A DNA stretch of 64,000 bases from contig JBAOIR010000051.1 of NCBI GenBank assembly GCA_037045585.1, positions 68,265 to 132,264 of the forward strand, in the 5' to 3' direction. The notes under the pieces are model-generated. The model saw only the letters and a list, made by a program, of their open reading frames with translations, was not told where the DNA came from and made no database searches. The translations under genes and the position numbers were made by a program. This DNA is from SSF14 sp037045585. GTDB taxonomy: Bacteria > Actinomycetota > Acidimicrobiia > Acidimicrobiales > Microtrichaceae. Shown one piece after another: positions 1 to 7,618 of this stretch (the first letter of the stretch is position 1; every line of letters starts with the position of its first letter).

Positions 1-1186
1 GACGAACACCTCTACGTGGACGACGACCTGTTGGCCGGCGTGAAGGCCATCGAGACCGCGGTCCAGTCCCTCCACGCAGCGCAAGGCGCGCTGCTGGGTG
101 AGCTCGACGCCCGCGGCACCACCGACGTGGTGTCAGGTCATCGCACCGCGAACTGGTTGGCCCACGAAACCGGGATCGCCCCAGCGGCTGCGAAAGCCCG
201 GGTGCGGTTGGCGACAGCGTTGCGGTTGGATCTCCCCGAGACCGATCGGGCCGTACGTGACGGGCGGTTGTGTGCGGACCGGGCGAAGGTGATGGCGAAC
301 ACGATCAACGACCGGATCGCCACCGAGTTCCGGGAGATGGAAGCGTCGCTGATCGCCGAGTCAGCGTCACATGACGTTCGCCGAGTGGGCCCAACGTGTC
401 GCGTTGGTAGCCGCGTTGTTGGATCAGGACGGCCCCGAACCGGCAGATGATCCCAACAACAACCGGCTCCGATTGAAGGGCGGTCGCGATGGGATGAAAC
501 TCGCCGGCGTCCTCGTCGGCGACCTTGCGACCACCACCAAGGCCGCTGTCGAGCAGATCGCCGACGAACTCTGGCGCCAGTACCGCGACGACTCCGAACG
601 CACCAACGGTGAGATCTCGGTCCCCTCCCGGGAAACGCTGTTGGCCATGGCCCTCGCCGAAGCCGTCCGCCGCGGCCTCATGGTCAACGGTGATGGCAAG
701 GGCACCCGCCCCAAGGTGGAGGCGACTCTGGTGGTCAACGCCGACACCCCCGACCTCGTCTACATCGACGGCAAGCCGTTGATCCGAGGATCCGCCACGG
801 CGTTGGCGTGTGACATGTCGGTCTGGACCGTCATCCTCAACTCGCTCGGCCTCCCCCTCGACATGGGCCGCGAGCTCCGCAACGCCACGGTCGAGCAACG
901 CAAGGCGTTGAAGGTTCGTGATGGCGGGTGTGTGTTCCCCGGCTGCGGGATACGCCCCGAGCACTGTGATGCCCACCATGTGGCGCAGTGGTGGCGAGAT
1001 ATGGGAACGACCGACATCAAGCTCATGGCGTTCCTGTGCCGGCATCACCACGGTGTCATCCACCGCAAGGGTTGGGACCTCCGGATCGGCGACGACGGAT
1101 GGTGCTGGATCACCACACCGTCCGGCATCAGCCTCTGGTGCCAACGCCACGGCACCATCAGATCCGGCGCACCACCCGGCACATGA
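1..1186 (+). pseudogene. 13E12/DUF222 HNH endonuclease, copy 1, frameshifted and cut by window edge
   Basis: The 5' end lies outside the window. The first part reads in frame 1 to about 365, then the remainder reads in frame 2 from the ATG at 371. Comparison with the second copy at 56.4 kb shows one extra G near 365 (tcagcGtcacatg against tcagctcacatg). The product would carry an N-terminal helical DUF222 region and a C-terminal HNH nuclease with CVFPGC, CDAHHVAQWW and CRHHHGVIH zinc/catalytic motifs ending near 1186. Members of the 13E12 family are repeated in actinobacterial genomes. The shift may be real decay or a sequencing error. Confidence 0.85.
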
Positions 1187-1310
1187 ACGCGATCACGATC
1201 GCGCCCGATCCCCGGCCGATCGAACCGAACCCCGACGAACGACCCACCCGGTGGGTCCTTCGCCGCGCCCCCGAACACTCGAACAAGATCACCGAGGCCT
1301 GGCGAGGGCG
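1..1310 (+). repeat. Long direct repeat, copy 1 (13E12 element)
   Basis: This block aligns nearly base for base with 56425-57735 on the same strand (offset 56424). Similarity continues about 120 bases past the stop codon and then fades. The left boundary is outside the window. Confidence 0.8.
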
Positions 1311-1440
1311 GCCCACGCCGGATGCGCCTTCGCTCCACGCGGACCGACGGGACTGCCTTGGCCTCGTCCAGCGGCCGGGGGCGAACAACCATCGTGTCCG
1401 GTCGGGCGTGACTCTGGCTGCGTAGGGGGTCGAAAACGGC

Positions 1441-1986
1441 TCACTGCTGATGCGACGCACTCAACTCGTCGTCATTCGGGGCGCCAGCGCTCGCACGAGC
1501 GAAGCCACCAGGAACGAATCGGAGACTGCACGGGTATCTCCAGGCGCGCCCGGTCCAAGCCCGCCGCACCCCGACCAAGGAGGTGATCAGTATCCAGCAG
1601 AAGGCGGCAGCCATTCCGCCCAGGAAGATCCACGGACTCAGTCCGCCATAGATTCCCGGGAGGCCGAACACGTTCCACACGAGTCCAAACGTGATCTGGG
1701 CGTTCAGCGCTTCTGTTGCATGCCGACGCACGAACGGGTCGGACTTGCCTGCCGTTTGGCGAATCACCAGCGGACCCACGAAGTACAACATGAAGAGGCC
1801 CCCGTGTGAGAGTGACGCGAGCACGTGACCATCGGCAGCGCCGGGCCGCGGGGTAGGCGCGATCGGGCCCCAGTCGGATCCGGTCCACCATCTGACAACG
1901 CCTGCTGGGTCGATGTACCAACCTGCCGTTGCCTGCGTCGCCGGCTCCTCCACCGGCCCAGTATGGACCAAGCCCTGAATCGACAA
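1441..1986 (-). CDS. DUF2510-DUF4870 membrane protein
   Basis: The N-terminus has the actinobacterial DUF2510 signature (GWYIDPAGVVRWWTGSDW, about residues 22-39). It is followed by a DUF4870-type membrane region with a short conserved core (SHGGLFMLYF, then RRHATEALNAQITF, then hydrophobic helices) ending in AWRYPCSLRF. Proteins of this type are small integral membrane proteins of unknown function. The listed start is a TTG at 1986; a GTG at 1953 is also possible. The last 25 residues are unlike the family and may be a read-through tail. It stands alone between the 13E12 repeat tail and glpK. Confidence 0.75.
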   Translation of the reverse strand: MSIQGLVHTGPVEEPATQATAGWYIDPAGVVRWWTGSDWGPIAPTPRPGAADGHVLASLSHGGLFMLYFVGPLVIRQTAGKSDPFVRRHATEALNAQITFGLVWNVFGLPGIYGGLSPWIFLGGMAAAFCWILITSLVGVRRAWTGRAWRYPCSLRFVPGGFARASAGAPNDDELSASHQQ

Positions 1987-2187
1987 GCCTGCTGGGACGG
2001 CTCCGACCCGCCAGACGACATCCGCACCAACGCCGCAGCGCCACCGTGCGTGCGCACTCCGTGCCCGATGTGACGCCCGACGTCGTGTTCGACACGGATT
2101 GGCGAAACCGGCCCGGACCGCTGGCCGTTCGCTACGACCGCGCCGTCAGCGGGTCGATAGTCCGGGTCACCGGTAGATTCGGACTCC

Positions 2188-3729
2188 ATGTCACTCGTGT
2201 TGTCCATCGACGCCGGAACCACCGGTGTCCGAGCGTTCGCCGTCGACGAGACCGGGGCGACCCGGGGCTGGTCGTACCGCGAGTTCACCCAGCACTTCCC
2301 GCAGCCGGGCTGGGTCGAGCACGACGCCACCGAGATCTGGGAGGCCGTGCAGACCACGACCGCCGAGCTGGTGGCCGCCCTCGACGAGCCGATCGCCGCA
2401 ATCGGCATCACCGACCAGCGGGAGACCATCGTGGCGTGGAGCCGCTCCACCGGGATGCCGCTGCACCGCGCCATCGTGTGGCAGGACCGGCGCACCGCCG
2501 CCCGCTGCGACGAGCTGGCCGACGCCGGCCACCTCCCGCTGGTCCGGTCGACGACGGGGCTCGTGCTCGATCCGTACTTCTCGGGCTCGAAGGTCGAGTG
2601 GCTCCGACGACACGGCGGCGTCGAGCTCGGGCCGGACACCGCGATCGGGACGATCGACTCGTGGATCCTCTGGAACCTGACCGGCGGCACGGCTGCGGCG
2701 GGAGCGGTGCACGCGACCGACCCGTCGAACGCCAGCCGCACCATGTTGTTCGACATCGGCGCCGGCGCGTGGTCTGACGAGTTGTGCGAGTTGTTCGGTG
2801 TGCCCCGCTCGGTCCTGCCCGAGGTTCGGCCGTCGGCGGGCCGGTTCGGTGTCACGACCGACGGGTTCGCCGGAGGCGCCGGCATCCCGGTGTCGGGCAT
2901 CGCCGGCGACCAGCAGTCGGCCCTCTTCGGCCAGGCGTGCTTCGAGGTCGGCATGACCAAGAACACGTACGGCACCGGCTCGTTCGTCCTGATGAACATC
3001 GGCGACACCCTGCCCGTCCCCACCGACGGCCTGCTCACGACCGTGGCGTGGACGTTGCCGGGCTCGATGCTCTCCCCCGGCGGGAGCCCCGACCTCGTGA
3101 CCCACTACGCGCTCGAGGGGGCGATCTTCGCAACCGGCGCCGCAATCCAGTGGCTCCGTGACGGCCTCGGCATCATCGCCGACGCTGCGGAGACCGGCCC
3201 GCTCGCCGAGTCGGTCGAGAGCAGCGGCGGGGTGTTCCTGGTCCCAGCGTTCGCCGGCCTCGGCTCGCCGTATTGGGACCCGTATGCCCGCGGCACCATC
3301 GTCGGGCTGACCCGCGGCTCGGGACGGGCCGAGCTGGTGCGGGCGACCGTTGAATCGATGGCGTACCAGACCCGCGACGTCATCGACTCCATGTCGGCAG
3401 CGAGCGGCACGCCCGTCAAGGAGTTGCGGGTCGACGGCGGGGCCTCGGTGATGCCGATCCTCCTCCGGCTCGTGGCCGAGCAGCTCGGGGTGCCCGTCGT
3501 GCGACCCCGCCTGCAGGAGACGACCGCTCTCGGCGCGGCCTACCTGGCCGGACTGGCCGAGGGTGTGTGGACGACGGTCGAGGAGGTGTCCGCGAGCTGG
3601 GCCGTCGACGAGCGGGTCGCGCCGCCGGCGAGCCAGGCCAACGGCGACCGAGCGGCCGTCGATGCCGGCTACGCGATGTGGCAGCGCGCCGTCGAACGTT
3701 CGCGCTCCTGGGCCACCGACGAGGCCTGA
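2188..3729 (+). CDS. glpK: Glycerol kinase
   Basis: This cytoplasmic FGGY kinase phosphorylates glycerol to sn-glycerol 3-phosphate. At 513 residues it matches the usual GlpK length. Seen motifs are the phosphate-binding DAGTTGVRAF at the N-terminus, ITDQRET, WQDRRTAARC, the GIAGDQQSALFGQ segment, NTYGTGSF and the C-terminal signature around VDGGASVMPILLRLVAEQLG. The ATG at 2188 follows a possible -10 (TAGATT near 2173), so the message could be nearly leaderless. It is far from glpD (21528) and from a second FGGY kinase at 25291, so glycerol use appears split over two loci. Confidence 0.93.
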   Translation: MSLVLSIDAGTTGVRAFAVDETGATRGWSYREFTQHFPQPGWVEHDATEIWEAVQTTTAELVAALDEPIAAIGITDQRETIVAWSRSTGMPLHRAIVWQDRRTAARCDELADAGHLPLVRSTTGLVLDPYFSGSKVEWLRRHGGVELGPDTAIGTIDSWILWNLTGGTAAAGAVHATDPSNASRTMLFDIGAGAWSDELCELFGVPRSVLPEVRPSAGRFGVTTDGFAGGAGIPVSGIAGDQQSALFGQACFEVGMTKNTYGTGSFVLMNIGDTLPVPTDGLLTTVAWTLPGSMLSPGGSPDLVTHYALEGAIFATGAAIQWLRDGLGIIADAAETGPLAESVESSGGVFLVPAFAGLGSPYWDPYARGTIVGLTRGSGRAELVRATVESMAYQTRDVIDSMSAASGTPVKELRVDGGASVMPILLRLVAEQLGVPVVRPRLQETTALGAAYLAGLAEGVWTTVEEVSASWAVDERVAPPASQANGDRAAVDAGYAMWQRAVERSRSWATDEA

Positions 3730-3752
3730 CGCCCGCCCCTCACCGGTTCGGC

Positions 3753-4407
3753 TCAGGAGACGTCGGCGGCAGCCTCTCGGCGACGGTCGGTGATGCGGGC
3801 GAGGGTGGCCATGATGCGCCGCTCGCCCTCGCGCAGCGGCAGGTGCTGTCGGGACACCACGAGCTCGGCACCGTGGTCGGGCAGCGACGTGCGGGCCAGC
3901 TCGTCGACAGCGGCGTAGGCGCCTTCACCGACGCCGGTGCCGATGATGAACGCCGACAGCCATTCCGCCGAGGGCATCTCGGCGCCACCGGCGACGGCGA
4001 CGGAGCGGCCGGCGGACGGATCGATGACCGCGGCCCAGTCGGCGTCGAACAGATCACGCACTCCGACGACCAGCACGTCGAGGGCAGCCTCCGTCGAGGC
4101 AGCCTCCATGATCGAGGCGGCCAGCTCGAGCGACTCGCCGGCGCGATCCGAGAAGGAGGAGCGAGCCGGACGGACGTGCTCGACGTCGACGCCGTCGACC
4201 TGGGCGATCTCCTGCACCAGCAGGTCGACGTGTCGCGGATCGGCGATGTCGATCGTCAGCTCGTCGACAGCACGACCGGCGCCGCGTTCGAGGATGTCGA
4301 TGCCGACGACGTCGGCGTGGACGGCACCGATCCGCGAACGCGACTGCTCCGAGCGCCCCCGGGCGATCCGGCAGCCAGACTCGAACGACGAACAAAGCCA
4401 TCGACAC
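3753..4407 (-). CDS. ACT-domain protein, one frameshift
   Basis: Translation from 4407 gives FVVRVWLPDRPGALGAVA, the start of an ACT domain. The next part (RIGAVHADVVGIDILERGAG, then AVDELTIDIADP) is in another frame, and removing one base from the AA pair at 4336-4337 (plus strand) joins them. After the ACT domain (about residues 1-75) comes a GAF-like or sensory region of about 140 residues. ACT domains bind small ligands, often amino acids; the function here is unknown. It is divergent from the TetR gene at 4521, and a perfect palindrome sits between them, so it is a plausible target of that repressor. Confidence 0.7.
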
Positions 4408-4485
4408 ACCGTAGTTGGGGTCTGTGACTGCAATGAAGGTGCGATGTCAACGGACGATGAACCACGAGCGTGTGGCCGCACTCTC

Positions 4486-4501
4486 TTGACCGCGCGGTCA
4501 A
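4486..4501. promoter_or_regulatory. 16-bp perfect palindrome, probable TetR operator
   Basis: TTGACCGCGCGGTCAA is a perfect inverted repeat centred 27 bases upstream of the tetR ATG (4521) and about 80 bases upstream of the divergent ACT gene. Position and symmetry fit an operator bound by a TetR dimer. It may also overlap a -35 (TTGACC). Confidence 0.65.
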
Positions 4502-4520
4502 GGGTCCGTAGCTTCGGCGC

Positions 4521-5135
4521 ATGCCCAGCGACGACACGCCGCGCCCCGAGAAGCGTCGGCTGACGCCGCGGGGAACGCAGCGCCGCCTCCAGCTCATCGA
4601 GCTGGCGACCGCCAAGTTCGCCGCCGACGGGTACCACCCGACGTCGGTGGCCGACATCGTCGACGGCCTCGGCGTGGGCAAGGGCGTCTTCTACTGGTAC
4701 TTCGACTCGAAGGAGATGCTCTTCGAGGAGATCCTGCGCGACGCGCAGAAGGACCTTCGGCGACGCCAGCAACGCGCTGTGTCCGATCTCCCCGACCCGA
4801 TCGAGCGGATGGAGCAGGGCATTCGGGCCGCGGTGCACTGGTCGTTCGAACATCGTGACCTCGCCAAACTCGTCGACTTCGCCCAGACCGACGAACGGTT
4901 CGCGCATCTGATCCGCCACGGCCGCTCCCGACTCGTCGGCGACGCCATGCCCCTCATCAAGGAGGCCATGGTCGAGGGCCTCATCCCCGAGGGCGATCCC
5001 GAACAGCTGGCGTACGCGATCCTCGGTGTGAGCACCAACCTCACCGCGGTGTACATCAACGAACAGGGCCAGGATCCCGACGCCGTCGCCCAGGTGGCCG
5101 TCGACTTCTGTCTCCGCGGCATCGGCGCCCGCTGA
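4521..5135 (+). CDS. TetR/AcrR family transcriptional regulator
   Basis: The protein has 204 residues. The N-terminal helix-turn-helix is clear: a lead helix (RRLQLIELATAKFAADGY), then TSVADIVDGLGVGKGVFYWY and FDSKEMLFEEIL. The C-terminal ligand domain is all-helical without a recognisable ligand class. It probably controls itself and the divergent ACT gene through the palindrome at 4486-4501. It faces the membrane-protein gene ending at 5172. Confidence 0.9.
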   Translation: MPSDDTPRPEKRRLTPRGTQRRLQLIELATAKFAADGYHPTSVADIVDGLGVGKGVFYWYFDSKEMLFEEILRDAQKDLRRRQQRAVSDLPDPIERMEQGIRAAVHWSFEHRDLAKLVDFAQTDERFAHLIRHGRSRLVGDAMPLIKEAMVEGLIPEGDPEQLAYAILGVSTNLTAVYINEQGQDPDAVAQVAVDFCLRGIGAR

Positions 5136-5140
5136 GCGGG
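5128..5140. terminator. Short GC hairpin at the tetR stop
   Basis: CCCGCTGAGCGGG folds into a small stem that includes the tetR stop codon, between convergent genes. No U-tract follows, so this is a weak terminator candidate. The same core recurs in the hairpin after glpD (23250). Confidence 0.3.
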
Positions 5141-5171
5141 ACCGATCAGGGGTGCCGCTGAGCGCTGCCGA

Positions 5172-6302
5172 TCAGAGCGGCGAGTCGTCGCCGGCGCCGA
5201 CGATTGCCCCGCCTGCGGCCTTGGGGAACAGCGCTGCATCCACCGGTCGCGCATCGGCGATGGTGTCCCACGGCGACGGCGGCGCCATGAACGCCACAGC
5301 GGCCTGCTCGATGATCGTGTCGTAGTTGACCCGCCAGCCGGCGAACGCGATCCACGCCGCATCGCGGTCGGCGACGATCGGCACGCCCGACTCCTCCATC
5401 ATCCGACAGGCCACGTCGAAGTGCTCACGGGTGAGCGAGATCGGATGGTGGGGCTGAGGGTCGGGATCGTGCTCGATGCGGAAGTGGCGGGCCAGGACGC
5501 GCAGGGCGATCGTGCCGTTGCGGATCGCGATCTGCGGCCCGACCGTGGTCGGCCGGTCGACCGCGGCAATACGCAGCGCCGCCATGTCGAGCACCGTGCG
5601 TGCCGCCGAGATCCAGTGGTTCGACGGGTCCGGCGACCGGTAGAAGTTGAGGATCGTCAGCGACGTGTGCGACTCCGCGATGTCGATGAACCAGTCCTCC
5701 CACTCCTGCCAGAACGAGGAGTCCATCCAATCGAGCGAACCGGTGATGTGCGCCACCGAGAGTGCCCGCCACGGCGCCCCGGAGCTACCGGTGCGAACGG
5801 CCAGCTTGGCGACCATGAACTCGCGCTTCTGGAAGGCCGCGTAGATCGTCGGCAGATACGAGATGAGCAGCGTGGTGAGCGTCAGGCCGATGACGGCCTC
5901 GGCGAAGACCACGAAGAACGGCACCCCGCTCTCGGGCGTGGCGAACCCGAGGGTGAACAGGGCCGAGCCGCTCTCGTTCATCGCCGTCCGCCAGCTCACC
6001 TCCTCGGCCGCGCCCCAGAAGATCAGCACGAAACCCACGAACACGATGAACAGCCATACCGCCTGGAACGCCAGCAGTGTGATGGGCGGCCGCATGGCCA
6101 GGACCTTGTCGCGCCGCTCGTAGGGCTGCGATGGACGGGCGAACAGGTTGAACACCCGCGCCACGACCCGACTGATCCACTGCGTCAGCCGTACCCGGCT
6201 CGCCCGTGGGAGCAGGAAGTTGCGGATGGCGGCGTCGAGCACCCAACCCACCAGCAGGATGCCGACGACGATGGCGACGATGCGTTCGACGACGTGCGCC
6301 AT
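5172..6302 (-). CDS. Integral membrane protein, ion-channel-like
   Basis: The 376-residue protein starts with a hydrophobic helix (about residues 8-26). A second follows at 74-97 (ending WLFIVFVGFVLIFW). Then comes a short re-entrant-looking segment, SALFTLGFATP, and another helix (VFAEAVIGLTLTTLLISYLP). TM-pore-TM order with T-x-G-F in the loop recalls two-TM cation channels, but the filter is not canonical. The soluble C-terminal half (about 200 residues) has no motif I recognise. Its start lies 16 bases after the aminotransferase stop, so the two are probably cotranscribed. Confidence 0.6.
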   Translation of the reverse strand: MAHVVERIVAIVVGILLVGWVLDAAIRNFLLPRASRVRLTQWISRVVARVFNLFARPSQPYERRDKVLAMRPPITLLAFQAVWLFIVFVGFVLIFWGAAEEVSWRTAMNESGSALFTLGFATPESGVPFFVVFAEAVIGLTLTTLLISYLPTIYAAFQKREFMVAKLAVRTGSSGAPWRALSVAHITGSLDWMDSSFWQEWEDWFIDIAESHTSLTILNFYRSPDPSNHWISAARTVLDMAALRIAAVDRPTTVGPQIAIRNGTIALRVLARHFRIEHDPDPQPHHPISLTREHFDVACRMMEESGVPIVADRDAAWIAFAGWRVNYDTIIEQAAVAFMAPPSPWDTIADARPVDAALFPKAAGGAIVGAGDDSPL

Positions 6303-6318
6303 CGGCCGACGGTGCCGA

Positions 6319-7496
6319 TCAGCCCAGTTTCACGAGGGCACGACGCAGGTTGCGGATGGCCTGGGCCGTGCGCTGCTCGTTCTCGATCATGGCGAACCGG
6401 ACGTGGCCGTCGCCGTCGGGGCCGAACCCCACGCCGGGCGAGACCGCGACCTCGGCCTCGGTCACGAGCAGCTTCGCGAACTCGATCGAGCCGAGATCGC
6501 GGTAGGGCTCGGGAATCGGCGCCCACGCGAACATCGTGCCCTTCGGGGGCTCGATCTCCCATCCGATGCGGTTGAGGCCCTCGCACAGGGTGTCGCGCCG
6601 GACCTGGTAGATGGCGTTCTGCTCGGCCGGGAAGTCGGGTGCCTCGTTGATGGCGACGGTCGCTGCGATCTGGATCGGCTGGAAGGTGCCGTAGTCGAGG
6701 TAGCTCTTGAGCTTGGCGAGCGCTGCGATGACCTCGGGGTTGCCCAACATGAACGCGACACGCCAACCGGCCATCGAGAACGACTTGGTCATCGAGTACA
6801 GCTCGACGGCGCACTCCTTCGCGCCCTCGGCCTGCAGGATCGACGGCGGCTGGTAGCCGTCGAAGCCCAGGTCGGCGTAGGCGTTGTCGTGGACGACCAC
6901 GACCTCCTTCTCGCGGCGAAGTCGACGACCCGCTGGAAGAAGTCGAGGTCGACGCACGTGGTCGTGGGGTTGTGCGGGAACGACAACACGATCACCCGCG
7001 GCTTGGGGAGGCTGTACTTCCACGTGTCGACCATGGCGTCGAAGAACTGCTCGGCGCCGTTGATCATCGGCAACTCGCGCAGCTCGGCCCCGGCCAGCAG
7101 CGGCCCGTAGATGTGGATCGGGTAACTCGGGGACGGCACGAGCGCGGCGTCGCCGGGCTGCAGGAGCGTCCACATGAGGTGGCTGAACCCCTCCTTGGCG
7201 CCGATCGTGTTGATGACCTCGGTCTCGGGATCGAGCGTGACGCCGAAACGACGCTGGTAGTACCCGGCGATCGCCTCGCGGAGCTTGGGGATGCCACGGC
7301 TCGACGAGTAGCGGTGGTTGCGGCTGTTCTGCGCCGCCTCGATCAGCTTGTCCACCGCGATGTCGGGGGACGCCAGGTCGGGGTTGCCGAACCCCAGATC
7401 GATGATGTCTTTGCCAGCGCGTCGCTGCTCGATCTTGAGCGAGTCGATGATGGTGAAGACATACGGCGGTAGGGACGTGATGCGCCGGAACTCCAT
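6319..7496 (-). CDS. Class I/II PLP aminotransferase (AlaA-like), one frameshift
   Basis: The start MEFRRITSLPPYVFTIID at 7496 is typical of the alanine/aspartate-type aminotransferases. Motifs include IDLGFGNPDLASP, YSSSRGIPKLREAIAGYY, the PLP-lysine region ELYSMTKSFSMAGWRVAFM and the C-terminal VRFAMIENEQR. The frame changes near 6915: RVVDFAA joins EKEVVVVHDNAYADLGF if one base is restored. The enzyme would transfer amino groups between an amino acid (probably alanine) and a 2-oxo acid in the cytoplasm. A large hairpin (7557-7598) separates it from the upstream gene. Confidence 0.85.
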
Positions 7497-7556
7497 GCCG
7501 TCGACACTACCGGTCCCCCGCGCAGGGCCCGGATCAATTGCGTGTGACACCCGTAC

Positions 7557-7598
7557 TGTCCTGCGAATCCGCCCCTGGAGGGGCGGTTCTGCAGGACA
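7557..7598. terminator. Long two-part hairpin
   Basis: TGTCCTGC (7557-7564) pairs with GCAGGACA (7591-7598), and inside it CCGCCCC (7569-7575) pairs with GGGGCGG (7580-7586) around a TGGA loop. It sits just after the minus-strand SMC-like gene and before the aminotransferase start, so it could end the first transcript. There is no clear U-tract. Confidence 0.5.
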
Positions 7599-7618
7599 GA
7601 ACCGGTGAGGCGGGCGAC

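Noticed and set aside
7557..7598. The large hairpin as a dispersed palindromic repeat
   Set aside because: I found no second copy in the window; a terminator role is simpler.
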